Below are positions 44,484-54,900 of a stretch of DNA of 64,000 nucleotides, piece after piece (within the stretch, counting starts at the first letter, position 1; each line of letters starts with the position of its first letter). Source of the stretch: Caldilineaceae bacterium. GTDB taxonomy: Bacteria > Chloroflexota > Anaerolineae > Caldilineales > Caldilineaceae. The stretch spans positions 11,952 to 75,951 of the forward strand of contig JAPKMW010000046.1 in assembly GCA_026645575.1 (NCBI GenBank). Direction: 5' to 3'. The notes beneath the pieces were generated by a model. It had not been told where the DNA came from and ran no database searches. It was given only the letters and a program-made list of their open reading frames with translations. The position numbers and the translations under genes were made by a program.

Positions 44484-45518
44484 CTATTTCACCTTGGTGG
44501 GGAAGGGGTTTCGTTCAAAGTTCCGTTGATGCCAGTAGGGATAGATCGGTGGGATGAAGCTGGCCGCATCCAGACGGGCCATCTGGTCAGCCGTCAACTG
44601 CCAGCCAATGGCGCCGAGATTGGCGCGGAACTGTTCTTCGTTGCGGGCGCCAAAGATCACACTAGTGATGGTTGGCCGTTGGAGCAACCAGTTGAGCGCG
44701 ATCTGGCTGTGCGTCTTGCCGGTTTCCTGGGCGATTTGGTCCATCATTTCGACGGTGTTATACAAGGTTTCAGGGTTGCCTGATTGTGCCGTTTCCGTCA
44801 TCTGGCTCACGCGGCTGTCGGCGGGCAGGGGTTGGTTGCGGCGCACCTTGCCGGTCAAGCGGCCACCGGCCAGCGGACTCCAGATAATGGTGCCGACCTT
44901 TTGGTCAATGGCCAGCGGCATCAACTCCCATTCATATTCACGCCCGGCCAGCGAATAGTAGGCTTGGTGGGAGATATGGCGGGGCAACCCATACTTTTCG
45001 GAAATTGCCAGCGATTTCATCAAGTGCCAACCGGAGAAGTTGGAGCAGCCGACATAACGCACCTTGCCGCTGCGGATCAGGTCTTCCAGCGCGCGCAAGG
45101 TCTCTTCAATCGGTGTGACGGCATCGAAGCCATGGAGTTGATAGAGATCAATGTAGTCGGTCTGTAAGCGGCGCAGACTGGCTTCACAGGCGCGCAATAG
45201 GTGATGGCGCGACGAACCCAACCCGTTCGGCCCCGGTTCCATGCGAAAGACGGCTTTGGTCGCCAGGATGACCTGGTCGCGCCGCCCTTTGAGCGCCTCG
45301 CCCAGAATCTCTTCGGAGAGACCGCCTGAGTAGACATCGGCGGTATCAAAGAAATTGACGCCCGCTTCCAACGCAATATCCACCAGGCGCGTCGCCTCCT
45401 CGACCTGTGTGCTGCCCCATTTGCGAAAAAAGTCGTTGCCGCCGCCAAAGGTGGCTGTGCCAAAGGCCAATACTGGCACTTTGAGACCCGATGCGCCCAG
45501 TTGTCGATATTCCATCAT
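44484..45518 (-). CDS. Aldo/keto reductase (type 2, potassium-channel beta-like)
   Basis: 344 residues, 'MMEYRQLGASGLKVPVLAFGTATFGG'. Tetrad: Asp and Tyr in 'NFFDTADVYSGGLSEE', Lys in 'VILATKAVF', His in 'YIDLYQLHGFD'. 'SNFSGWHL' and 'WSPLAGGRLTG' are typical of the AKR group that includes YajO and Kv-beta. It reduces aldehydes or sugars with NADPH. Start has GGAAAAGGC upstream. Clearly distinct from the downstream paralog. Confidence 0.9.
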   Translation of the reverse strand: MMEYRQLGASGLKVPVLAFGTATFGGGNDFFRKWGSTQVEEATRLVDIALEAGVNFFDTADVYSGGLSEEILGEALKGRRDQVILATKAVFRMEPGPNGLGSSRHHLLRACEASLRRLQTDYIDLYQLHGFDAVTPIEETLRALEDLIRSGKVRYVGCSNFSGWHLMKSLAISEKYGLPRHISHQAYYSLAGREYEWELMPLAIDQKVGTIIWSPLAGGRLTGKVRRNQPLPADSRVSQMTETAQSGNPETLYNTVEMMDQIAQETGKTHSQIALNWLLQRPTITSVIFGARNEEQFRANLGAIGWQLTADQMARLDAASFIPPIYPYWHQRNFERNPFPTKVK

Positions 45519-45560
45519 GCCTTTTCCTATTCTGTTACCTGTAAATTACACAGAGATGCG

Positions 45561-45656
45561 CAGAGTTTTGTCGCAGAGATGCACAGAGAGATATGAGATA
45601 CACAGAGAAAATCAGATGGCTCTACTTACTCTGTGCATCTCTGCGACAAAACTCTG
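45561..45656. repeat. Perfect 28-bp-arm inverted repeat
   Basis: Arms 45561-45588 and 45629-45656; left arm CAGAGTTTTGTCGCAGAG... Words ACAGAGATG and CACAGAGA are repeated around it (45549-45608). Between the second aldo/keto reductase gene (divergent start) and the end of the heparinase-like gene. Confidence 0.9.
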
Positions 45657-45666
45657 TTACAATCGG

Positions 45667-47961
45667 TCAATCAATAAAGAGTGGGGGCGCTGTCACTGTA
45701 TTGGGTAATGCTGCATTATATTGTACATCGCCATTGGCAAAACGTAAATGGAGCGTGCCGCCTGGGCTGGTATTGCTAAAGCGTACCAAGGCCGTGCGGC
45801 CATCACTCAAGGTGATCTGCACTCCGGTCTGATCGGAGGCATCGTTGCGAGTAGCGCTGACTACGGCGTTATCCGTCGCCAGCACATGCAGAAAAAGCGA
45901 TTGGTTGCCGGCGCTGTGGACCACCTCGATCCGCTTGCCGGGGACATTTTCGCCGCTGACCGTGCCAGGGAGAACGGTGGCCGTCAATCCGGTCGGCGCT
46001 AGCCGGTAAACATCCAGTTGATGACCGGCATCGCTATACTGGATCTGCTCGCCATTGACCGTTGGCTCGCCCGGTGTATTGAGCGTCCAGACCCGTTTGA
46101 TGCCGCTGCCCGTTGTGGCTACATGATCAAAGATCACCACTGTATCCGGTTTCAGCAAGAGGAAGGCGCGCTCGACTTTGTTGATTGCGGCATGTCCATT
46201 GTAGATCGGCGTGACCTGGGCCAACGCATAGGTGAAGTGGTCATTGTCGGCCAGCGCCAGCAGATTACATTGAGGGGCGCCCTCAATCTGCCAGATGGTC
46301 TGCCCATTCTGTTCAATGCGCACCAGATTGTGCATCTCCTCATCCTGTTCGATACCGGAATGGGAGGCAATATTGGCATCATAGGCGAGCCATGTCCCTT
46401 TGTATAGCACAAAGCTACTCTGGTCGCGATGGGCATGGCTTTCACTGTAGGGGCCGCAGATGAGATTGGCAAAGGTGGCGTTCGTCGTCCAACTGCTGCG
46501 CATCAACAGTTGACCAGTGCCGCTGCCCCAGTAGGTGGTTGACAGTTGCGCTAGTGGTTGGTCGGTCATCACGGGCGGGTTGTAGAGATAATCGGCCACC
46601 AACATAAAGCCATTTTCCATCTGTGGCACAGACGACTGGGCCAGCAGCGTTTTGGCCGCCCCCGCCAGCCGCTCTTGGGGAAAGAGGGTCATCAGTTCGA
46701 GCAAATATTCCCGATGGTAATCAAAGAGTGCAGCGGTTGAATCACGGGCGTGGTCGCCGACAGGAGAGAGTCGATCCAACGTCGGCACGATATTGTGCAA
46801 CAAATGGGGGATGGCCGCCAGGGTGTGGGGGGTGCGATCAGCAATCCGTTCGCCGGTGGAGCGCTCCCACCAGTCATAGAGGCTGAAGAGATTTTTCATC
46901 GCTGTGCCATAGCCGGTGCCTTCGCGCGAGCCGCCGCCGGTCAGGTTCGCCGTAAAGGCTGGGAAAAGCTGATTTTCCAGCTTGGTGGTGCGGAAGGTGT
47001 CGATCCAGCTTTGGGCCTGGGCATCTTCCCCGTGCGCCGCCAGCCCTAGCAGCATGGTGGCGCGGAGGAATGAGTAGTAGTAGTTATTAAAGGGGTTATC
47101 AACCGACCAGCCTGACCAGGGATGGTCCACCCCGCCCCAGGTAGCATCGTCAGGGTGCCAGACATTCCAGACGGCCTGGTTCGCATAGGCAAGCCAACGG
47201 CTGCGCTGGGTGGGGGTCAAGTGGCTGTAACACCAGTCATAGACCAACATGACATCGCCAATCTTGTCGCCCACCTCCAGATAGCTGTCATAGGCGACGG
47301 TGGGGCGCTGGCGCTGGTTGATCAGCGCTTCTTCGCTGCTGACAAAGGCGTCAATCTGAGCTACGGCGTAGGTGGCGTACGCACCATTCCCGGTAATCTG
47401 GTAGAGCAACGCGGCATACCACGCCTGAAAACCGTAGACATTGTTGTTGCTCATCTGGCGATCCACCATCACCTTGAACCGTGTTGCCGATGACACACCA
47501 CCCGCCAACAGTTGTTGTAAACAGAGTTTGGTGGCGGCATGGTTGAGCAGCACTTTGGGATGGGTGGCGGCAAAGGTGGGTGTGGTGGCGCTGCTGCGTG
47601 TCACCACACAAGCGGTGATGCCGCCGGGGAGCGCCGTGGCGGTAGGGGTCTGGGTGGGGGAAAGCTGGGTTGCTGTCGGCGTCGGTGTAACGGTCGTGGT
47701 TGCCGGGGCGCCGGTGGTCGTCGGGACGAGGGTGGCTGTTGCGGTGCGGCTTGGCTGCCCAGCCCCCTCGGCAGCAATCACTGGCAAGTAGAGGGCGTTA
47801 GTCGCCGTAATCGTGGCGCTGGCGACCAAGTTCTTCAAAGGCGCTTCCTGCCCCAAGAGCAATGTCTCTGCCGGCGCCGCCCCAGTCACGACGCGGGTTG
47901 TGCTAAAGATAACGATGCCGACGAATACCCATAAGCTAAAAACAACGCTTTTTGCGATCAT
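45667..47961 (-). CDS. Heparinase II/III-like exported polysaccharide lyase
   Basis: 764 residues with AGGAAA before ATG 47961. Signal segment 'FSLWVFVGIVIFSTTRVVTG'. A Thr/Pro-rich linker (about 70-112) includes 'ALYLPVI' just before it. An alpha-helical toroid (about 140-430) has 'YDWCYSHLTPTQRSRW'. The heparinase II/III domain has 'GPYSESHAHRDQSSFVLYKGTWLAYDAN' with His residues for catalysis and substrate binding. Probably degrades acidic polysaccharides outside the cell. Substrate unresolved. Confidence 0.85.
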   Translation of the reverse strand: MIAKSVVFSLWVFVGIVIFSTTRVVTGAAPAETLLLGQEAPLKNLVASATITATNALYLPVIAAEGAGQPSRTATATLVPTTTGAPATTTVTPTPTATQLSPTQTPTATALPGGITACVVTRSSATTPTFAATHPKVLLNHAATKLCLQQLLAGGVSSATRFKVMVDRQMSNNNVYGFQAWYAALLYQITGNGAYATYAVAQIDAFVSSEEALINQRQRPTVAYDSYLEVGDKIGDVMLVYDWCYSHLTPTQRSRWLAYANQAVWNVWHPDDATWGGVDHPWSGWSVDNPFNNYYYSFLRATMLLGLAAHGEDAQAQSWIDTFRTTKLENQLFPAFTANLTGGGSREGTGYGTAMKNLFSLYDWWERSTGERIADRTPHTLAAIPHLLHNIVPTLDRLSPVGDHARDSTAALFDYHREYLLELMTLFPQERLAGAAKTLLAQSSVPQMENGFMLVADYLYNPPVMTDQPLAQLSTTYWGSGTGQLLMRSSWTTNATFANLICGPYSESHAHRDQSSFVLYKGTWLAYDANIASHSGIEQDEEMHNLVRIEQNGQTIWQIEGAPQCNLLALADNDHFTYALAQVTPIYNGHAAINKVERAFLLLKPDTVVIFDHVATTGSGIKRVWTLNTPGEPTVNGEQIQYSDAGHQLDVYRLAPTGLTATVLPGTVSGENVPGKRIEVVHSAGNQSLFLHVLATDNAVVSATRNDASDQTGVQITLSDGRTALVRFSNTSPGGTLHLRFANGDVQYNAALPNTVTAPPLFID

Positions 47962-48275
47962 CTGATTTTCCTATCGATTCGCTTGGTTTGCCGACTAATG
48001 GTTGGTAAAAATATAACTTGATACACCGCTCATTGCGAGTCCGTGACTCGCAACCGAGCTAGGCGAGTCACGGACTCGCAATGAGCGAGCTTATTTTTAT
48101 GATCCTCAGTTCAACCAGGGCCGCTCATCGTTCTGACGCCTGTTCCCTGGCTGCCTTTCATTTTGCAGAATCCATCCTTTTGCGCCAAAATTTCAGAAAG
48201 GCGCGGCGTCAATCGTAACGCTGAGCTGTCCACCCCCCTGATCGAATACCGGCAAAATTACTGACAAGAAAGCAG
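47962..48275. other. Divergent intergenic region
   Basis: This 314-bp gap holds the TCCGTGA-core copy 7 (48028-48086). The rest shows no gene and should contain promoters of both genes. Confidence 0.6.
48028..48086. repeat. TCCGTGA-core inverted repeat, copy 7
   Basis: Perfect 24-bp arms (48028-48051 and 48063-48086): GCTC-ATT-GCGAG-TCCGTGA-CTCGC. The CGAG/CTCG flank type. Confidence 0.92.
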
Positions 48276-49775
48276 ATGACCATGAATGGATCGACGACAA
48301 CGGCCACGCCTGACGCAGTACTGGGCCTTTTTACGGCGCAAAGCGATGTGGGGAGTGTGCGGCAGCCCGGTTCCTGCACCTATGATCGTAGCGCACAAAG
48401 TTACACCATCACCGGCAGCGGCGCTAATATCTGGGGGACGCATGATGATTTTCAGTATGTGTGGCGGCGGCTGCGCGGCAATTTTATCGTCACCATGCAA
48501 GCCGCCTTTGCCGGCCCCAACAGCCATCCTCATCGCAAAATTGGGTGGATGGTGCGTACTAGTCTTGACACCGATTCGCCCAATGTTAGCACCGGTATTC
48601 ATGGCGACGGCCTGACTTCGCTGCAATTTCGGCGGACAGCGGGTGGTAAAACGGAAGAAGTGCGGGCGCCCATCACCCACGCCGATGTCATCCAACTGGA
48701 ACGTAAGGGCAATACCTATATCATGTCCGTCGCCCGCTTTGGCGACCCGTTTACAACCGTACAGGTCGATGAGCTGGATCTGGGTGAGGAAGTGTATGTT
48801 GGGCTGTCGGTCTGTTCCCATGATGACAATGTGGTAGAGGCGGCGCGTTTTCACAATGTCCGTATGGTTGAGCCGGTTCAAGAGGGCTTTGTGCGCGGGC
48901 GTCATCCCTTTGGCAGCAACCTGGAATTGCTCGATATTGCCACTGGTGAGCGGCAAATTATTTACCAATCCGCCGGCGTCTTTGAAGCGCCCAACTGGAC
49001 GCTGGATGGCCAAGCGCTGATTTACAACAGCGGCGGCCTGTTATACCGCTTCGACCTGACCGACCGCCAGTCGACAGTCATCAACACCGGTGCTGTCAGC
49101 GAAAACAACAACGATCATGTCATCTCCTTTGACGGCACCATGTTGGCAATCAGCAGCCGTGCGGCGGATGTGAAAAGTTCAGTCGTCTACACTGTACCGA
49201 TCACCGGCGGCCAACCGAAGCGGATTACCGCACAAGGGCCGTCCTACCTACATGGCTGGTCGCCCGACGGTCAGTATTTGGTTTATACCGCCCTGCGCAA
49301 CGGCGATTATGACATCTACCGCATCGCCGCCGACGGCTCCGACGGCGACCACGAGACCCAACTAACCACCGCCACCGGTCTGGATGACGGCCCGGAGTAT
49401 TCACCGGACGGCCACTATATCTACTTCAACTCGGTGCGCAGCGGCTTGATGCAGATCTGGCGCATGAAAGCCGACGGCAGCGACCAAGAGCAAGTGACCA
49501 ATGACGAATTCAACAATTGGTTTCCCCACCTCTCCCCCGATGGCCGCTGGATTGTCTTCCTCTCCTATCTGGTGGGCGAAGTCGCCCCCAGCGATCATCC
49601 ACCGGCCAAGCGGGTCTATCTTCGCCTGTTGCCCGTGGCCGATCTGACTGCACAACCCAAAGTGATCGCCTACCTCTACGGCGGCCAGGGCACCATGAAT
49701 GTCCCATCCTGGTCCCCCGATAGCAAGCGGATCGCCTTTGTCAGCAACAGCGTTACCGTGCTGCCGGTTGCGTGA
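48276..49775 (+). CDS. Protein with N-terminal jelly-roll (DUF1349-like) domain and TolB-type propeller
   Basis: 499 residues, no signal peptide. Residues about 1-195 look like a concanavalin-like/DUF1349 domain ('YTITGSGANIWGTHDDFQYVWRRLRGNFIVTMQ', 'KIGWMVRTSLDTDSPNVS'). The remainder is a PD40 propeller with 'APNWTLDGQALIYNSGG', 'LHGWSPDGQYLVYTA', 'GPEYSPDGHYIYFNS', 'FPHLSPDGRWIVFLS' and 'VPSWSPDSKRIAFVS'. Carbohydrate or protein recognition is likely. The last codons (about 49770-49775) are made of a heptad repeat that crosses the stop. Confidence 0.75.
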   Translation: MTMNGSTTTATPDAVLGLFTAQSDVGSVRQPGSCTYDRSAQSYTITGSGANIWGTHDDFQYVWRRLRGNFIVTMQAAFAGPNSHPHRKIGWMVRTSLDTDSPNVSTGIHGDGLTSLQFRRTAGGKTEEVRAPITHADVIQLERKGNTYIMSVARFGDPFTTVQVDELDLGEEVYVGLSVCSHDDNVVEAARFHNVRMVEPVQEGFVRGRHPFGSNLELLDIATGERQIIYQSAGVFEAPNWTLDGQALIYNSGGLLYRFDLTDRQSTVINTGAVSENNNDHVISFDGTMLAISSRAADVKSSVVYTVPITGGQPKRITAQGPSYLHGWSPDGQYLVYTALRNGDYDIYRIAADGSDGDHETQLTTATGLDDGPEYSPDGHYIYFNSVRSGLMQIWRMKADGSDQEQVTNDEFNNWFPHLSPDGRWIVFLSYLVGEVAPSDHPPAKRVYLRLLPVADLTAQPKVIAYLYGGQGTMNVPSWSPDSKRIAFVSNSVTVLPVA

Positions 49776-49912
49776 TGCGTGATGCGTGTTGCGTGTTGCG
49801 TGAACAATTGGAAAAGTATCCGTGTTTTTCCCTATCCGTGTTAACTTGGGTTGATTTATTATACCAAAATGCGGCTTTATCCAGTTCACGCAACACGCTT
49901 CACGTCTCACGC
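49770..49912. repeat. GCGTGAT heptad inverted repeat, wide loop
   Basis: Left heptads GCGTGAT x2, GCGTGTT x2, GCGTGAA (49770-49804) overlap the upstream stop codon. Right heptads TTCACGC, AACACGC, TTCACGT, CTCACGC (49885-49912) overlap the galE end. The loop (about 49816-49853) includes words TATCCGTGTT and CCCTATCCGTGTTAACT, like an arm of the 51887 palindrome. Confidence 0.85.
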
Positions 49913-50923
49913 ATCATACCCCTGCGGATTCTTCTGCTGCCAATTCCAGCCATCGCGACAAATGTCGAGCAGATCATGTTCCGCTTTCCACCCTAGTTCC
50001 CGTTCGGCTTTGGTTGGATCGGCATAGGCGGCGGTGACATCACCGGGGCGGCGGGGCATGAGCTTGTAGGGGATCGTTTTGCCGGTTGCCTGTTCAAAGG
50101 CGGCTACCACCTGTAGAACGCTGGAACCCTGCCCCGTCCCTAAGTTGTAAGCGACCAACCCTGGTTCCTCATTCAGCTTTTGCACGGCGCGGACATGGGC
50201 GTTCGCTAGGTCAACCACATGAATGTAATCGCGCACGCCGGTGCCATCGACGGTGGGGTAGTCACTGCCAAAGATCCGCAGCTCCGGCAAGCGACCAATG
50301 GCCACCTGGGTGATATAGGGCATCAGGTTGTTGGGGACGCCGTTGGGGTCTTCACCCATCTCGCCGCTGGGATGGGCGCCGACGGGGTTGAAATAGCGCA
50401 GCAGGATAATGTTCCAGGTCGGATCGCTCTTGTGCAGATCGCGCATGATCTGCTCGGTCATCAGTTTGGTCCAGCCATAGGGACTTTCGGCGGCGGCGGT
50501 GGGGTGATCTTCAGTGATCGGCACAAATTTGGGTTCGCCATAGACGGTGCAGGAGGAACTGTAGACCAAATTCTTGCAATTATGTCTGCGCATCACCTCC
50601 AACAGGTTGATCGTCCCGGCGACATTGTTCTGATAATATTCCAACGGTTTCGCCACCGATTCACCCACCGCCTTGTAAGCGGCAAAGTGAATCACGGCAT
50701 CGACCGGATGGGCCGTAAAGGCTGCCGAGAGCGCATCGGTATCCAACAGATCGACCTGATAAAAGTCGAGCGTCTTGCCGCTTAGCCGCTGCACACGACG
50801 GAGCGCTTCCGCTTTGCTATTGGCCAAATTGTCGATCACCGTCAATTCATAGCCGGTTTCTAACAAATCTACACTGGTATGACTGCCGATATAGCCGGCG
50901 CCGCCGGTCACTAAAATTCGCAT
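49907..50923 (-). CDS. galE: UDP-glucose 4-epimerase
   Basis: 338 residues. NAD-binding '[22 protein letters not shown]'; '[11 protein letters not shown]' and catalytic 'YGWTK' (Tyr-x-x-x-Lys); C-terminal '[27 protein letters not shown]'. All match GalE, which interconverts UDP-glucose and UDP-galactose. Its stop overlaps the heptad repeat. Divergent from the SDR gene. Confidence 0.94.
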   Translation of the reverse strand: MRILVTGGAGYIGSHTSVDLLETGYELTVIDNLANSKAEALRRVQRLSGKTLDFYQVDLLDTDALSAAFTAHPVDAVIHFAAYKAVGESVAKPLEYYQNNVAGTINLLEVMRRHNCKNLVYSSSCTVYGEPKFVPITEDHPTAAAESPYGWTKLMTEQIMRDLHKSDPTWNIILLRYFNPVGAHPSGEMGEDPNGVPNNLMPYITQVAIGRLPELRIFGSDYPTVDGTGVRDYIHVVDLANAHVRAVQKLNEEPGLVAYNLGTGQGSSVLQVVAAFEQATGKTIPYKLMPRRPGDVTAAYADPTKAERELGWKAEHDLLDICRDGWNWQQKNPQGYDA

Positions 50924-50961
50924 GATTCTTTCCTTTTCGGTTCGTTATGAAAATAATAACG

Positions 50962-50975
50962 ATAGTATATACTAT
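50962..50975. promoter_or_regulatory. 14-bp palindrome between galE and SDR genes
   Basis: ATAGTATATACTAT, perfect dyad. It could be an operator or overlap a promoter; similar to the GTATAC sites before the toxin-antitoxin genes. Confidence 0.35.
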
Positions 50976-51099
50976 ACTCATTGAATCATACACTTAATAT
51001 GGGTTGAGAGTGTATGGTATCCTACTTTGTTAGTAAGGCTTGCTTGCAATATAGTTACAATCGATCTGTCAACCGCAAAAAGAAGAAAGCAGAAACTCA

Positions 51100-51879
51100 A
51101 TGAACAGTAGTAAACTTCAATTGAATCTGGAGGGGCGCCTGGCCGTCATCACCGGCGCCACGGGGCAACTGGGGCGCGTTATGGCGCGCACCCTGGCCGC
51201 TTGTGGTGCTGATGTAGTGGTTCATTATCACCAAAATGCGGCCAAAGCAGCGGAACTATGCGCCGAGATTAGCGCAATGGGCCGGCGCACCATGTCTGTC
51301 ACCGGCGATATTGGTCAGAAAGCCGATGTCTTTGCGCTGCGTGACGCCGTCGTCGCACAGTTGGGCCACCCGGACATTATTGTCACCAACGCCGTTTCGC
51401 AAATTAGCCCCTGGCAGACTGTATTGGAAGAAGAAGAAGAAGATTATGAAGACCAGTTCCGCACCTGTGTGTTGCAAAATGTCTTCTTTGCCAAAGCCTT
51501 TGCGCCGGCCATGATCGAACGCAAATGGGGACGCTTTGTGGGCATCAACACGGAATGTTCCATGCAACTCTTCAAGAATCAGTCGGCCTATGGCGGCGCC
51601 AAACGGGCTATGGATGGGGTGATGCGCGTCTTAGCCAAAGAGATCGGCGCCCATCAGATCACTGTCAATCAGGTCGCGCCTGGCTGGACGATCAGCGACC
51701 GTGATCGCGAACGCGGCAGCGAACATAACGAACGCTACGAAAGCACCGTCCCCTTGGCCCGCCGCGGCACTGATCAGGAAATCGCCAACGTCGTCGCCTT
51801 CCTGGCCTCCGACCTGGCTAGTTTCATCACTGGCGCCTATATCCCCGTCTGTGGTGGGAATGTCATGCCGACGATCTAA
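51100..51879 (+). CDS. SDR-family oxidoreductase (3-oxoacyl-ACP reductase-like)
   Basis: 259 residues. Cofactor motif 'ITGATGQLGRVMARTLA' (TGxxxGxG with Gln, slightly unusual), catalytic 'SAYGGAKRAMDG' (Tyr-x-x-x-Lys), and C-terminal 'VAFLASDLASFITGAYIPVCGGNVM'. A run of seven acidic residues, 'EEEEEDYEDQ', near residue 110 is notable and lies in a surface loop. Classical SDR using NADPH; substrate unknown. Weak ribosome-binding site. Confidence 0.87.
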   Translation: MNSSKLQLNLEGRLAVITGATGQLGRVMARTLAACGADVVVHYHQNAAKAAELCAEISAMGRRTMSVTGDIGQKADVFALRDAVVAQLGHPDIIVTNAVSQISPWQTVLEEEEEDYEDQFRTCVLQNVFFAKAFAPAMIERKWGRFVGINTECSMQLFKNQSAYGGAKRAMDGVMRVLAKEIGAHQITVNQVAPGWTISDRDRERGSEHNERYESTVPLARRGTDQEIANVVAFLASDLASFITGAYIPVCGGNVMPTI

Positions 51880-51886
51880 CTTCAAA

Positions 51887-51959
51887 CAGTTAACACGGAT
51901 AGGGAGGAACACGGATAAATCCTAAATTTATCCGTGTTCCTCCCTATCCGTGTTAACTG
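51887..51959. repeat. Perfect 34-bp-arm inverted repeat
   Basis: Arms 51887-51920 and 51926-51959, loop CCTAA; left arm CAGTTAACACGGATAGGG... Between the convergent SDR and VWA-protein genes; probably a bidirectional terminator or repeat element. A solo relative of one arm lies in the 49816-49853 loop. Confidence 0.95.
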
Positions 51960-51968
51960 CTCATTGCC

Positions 51969-54900
51969 TTAGCGTTGAACGAGCGGTAGGAAAAGCCGGG
52001 TTGTTGTAGTCAGGTTGGGATCAACCTGCACCGTCAGGGCGGCAACATCTGATTCATTGCCGGCGTGATCCTTGTAGCGTACAAAGACCGTCGCCATACC
52101 ATCGGCGCGTGGGGCAAAAGTCCACGCTTTGGTCGGTTGATATGGCTCCCAAGTGGCGCCTTCAAAGTCGCCGCGATTGGAGAGCAGCATCTCCGTCAGA
52201 CCACTTTCGTCGGCGGGCATGAGTAGGGCGCCATCAAAGATCGGGTGTTCCTCTGTGTTGGGATCATCGTACCCCTCCAGCAAGACCAGGGTGGTGCGGG
52301 CAACCGGCTGCTTCACCCCTGGTGGTAACACAATCTCGCCGTGTGGTGCAAAGGGATCCAGTTTCGGCGTAGCGCACGAGACGTTGGATGGGGCGCTGGT
52401 TGCGCGACCTTGGGCAATGGCCCGGTAACAGTAGCGCGTATTGTTTACGACGGTCGTGTCAACATATGTTGTTGTGGTCAAATCACTGACCAGGAGGGTA
52501 AATGGTCCCTGCGGTGTTAGCGCCCGGTACAGCGTGAGTTTCGGCGAATTGGCCGGCGCGCTTAATCGCAGATGCACCTGTCCCACCTGCGGCCACGCTT
52601 TGATGCGCGGCGGGCTGGTAAAGTCGTCTTTAGGGAAAAGCGGGTTGTTGCCGCGGGCCACTTCGGAGCCGTCGCTTTCGCCGCCGTTGTCGGTGTCAGG
52701 GTCACAAGGGTCGGTGTGGCGGAAAAACTCCTGGGCATTGACCAAACCGTCGCCATCGGGATCGGCCTGTTCGTCATTTTTGGCGGGGTCGGTGCAGTCG
52801 CCTTCCCACCAATCGGGCAGGCGGTCCTTGTCGCTGTCTTCGCCACCCAGCATATAGAAGCCAACCCGCGCGCGCCGTTTGAAGGCGCCGGCCAATTGGG
52901 AGACGCCATCGGCATCGACAATCACTGTATAGCCGCCGGGGTTAAAGGTATTCAGAATCACGCCGCCATAGAAGCCGTCATTGGCCCCACCGTCGCCATG
53001 CTGCCCATCATCAAAGAGGGTGAGCGTTTCGCCGGTGCGTTCCACCGTCGCCTTGACCGTTGCGCCGGTGATGGGCGCCACATCACTGAGCAGTGCTAGA
53101 ATCGGCATCGGTTTCCCCGCCAGTCGTTCTTCCACCGGTAGACCGAGAAAAACTTCCAACGTCAGGTCACTCACTAGCGCCGCTTCGACCAGAAAGCTCG
53201 TTGCGCAATTGGTGCAGCCGCGTACCGTCAACAGCCATTCACCCGCCACCGGCGCCGCGATGCGCCAGACATGATGGCCCTGTGCATCCAAGGTCGGGGC
53301 AATCCCGGTGGCGTTGCCTGGGGCTGTTAACCGGAAGAACGCTTGATTGGCCGCGTTGGCCGGTTCCATTTTGAGGACAAAGATCGCTTCACTGGCCGCC
53401 TTATCCACCTGGATTTTGCTCACCACCGGGCCGGGATTGGCCGGGCCAAGTTCAAAGCGACTGGCAAAGATCTGCTGTTCATCGCGCACGCTTTCGGCAA
53501 AGACACGATAGACCTCGGCCAGTTCGAGCGGGAAGGTCGCGGCGGCGGCCATCTCCGCACTGGCAGCAATCAGACTCGCTTCGGGCAAGAATTGAAATTG
53601 CCCACCCGCCGCTGCCGCCACACTTTCCAATGCCACGCCATCGGCGTCATCGCCAACAGCGACCACATGGATGACCGGCACCTGATCGCCCGCCTTTTTG
53701 CGCGCCTTGTACTCCTTGAGAAATTCAGGGATATGGTTCTTGGTATCGTCCACCGTATCTTTACCGTCGGAGAGCAGCACCATCGCCCAAGCCGGATTCG
53801 GCGTATTTTGACCGACAAGCTGCGCCAACCCTTCGCGTAGACCAGCGCCGGTGGCGGTTGCGCCGACGGGCGGGTCGATGTTGTCGATGGCGTCTTGGGC
53901 TTGGATACGGGTCGCGTTCGTCCAGCCGGTCAAGCCATATTCGCCATTGGCGGCGTCACTATAGCTCACCACGCCAACCCGATCGCCGTCGCTGTAGGCA
54001 TCGACATAGAGTTTGGCCGCGCCTTTGGCCGCGTCGATCTTAGCGCCGGCCATGCTGCCAGAGCGGTCGATGACGATCATGTTATCAACATCCGGTTGTG
54101 GGCCGTAGCGCACGGCGGTGGCTTCGGTGTCGCTATAGCCGGCGTATTCGATCTTGAGGTCACATTCGGTGCAGCCAGGGTTGGCCGGGGCACGCAACAC
54201 AAGCCAATATTGACCGGCAATGTAGGTGCTGGCAATGATCGGATCGTCGGCGGGATTGGCCGGTGGGTTGATCAAGGTGCTGCCGACGGTAATGCTAAAG
54301 GCGCTGGTGTCGATCCCGGCGACGGGTTGCAAATCTTTATCAATGACCTGCACCTGGGCAATAAACTTCTTGGGCGCGGTCGCTTCGCCAACCTGGGCCG
54401 GGAACTGGGCATTGGGCGAGAGGATATAAATGCCGTCGGTCAGGTTGAAGCCATAGTGAAAGTTGACCGGATTGTCAAAGGCGGCCACGATCAAGACCAG
54501 CCGGTCATAAGCCGGGCTGGTGTTGTCGATGCTCTGCTCCATGTTCTGCCCCTCGCCCGACCATTGATCGACAATTTGGTTGTTATCAATCGCCAGAAGG
54601 TGGTAATAGAAGGGGTGGGGTGTACCAGCCAGGGCATCGACTTCCACATTGATCAAGGAGACTGCCGCATCGGGGGTCACTTCAAAATAACGTGTTCCCC
54701 AGGCATCGACGGACACGGTGCCAAAGAGCGATTGCGCCGCGTTCAAAGGGCTGCTAATGGTGCGCTTGACCGGGTCATAGGTACAAGTGGGGCAATTTTC
54801 CTCGTCGCGGTAGTTATATTTGGCGAAGGCCGCCGGAACCGGGTTGGTGAGCAGATCCTTGGCGTAGTTGGCAACAGCGAAATCTTGGAAGATGTCCTTG

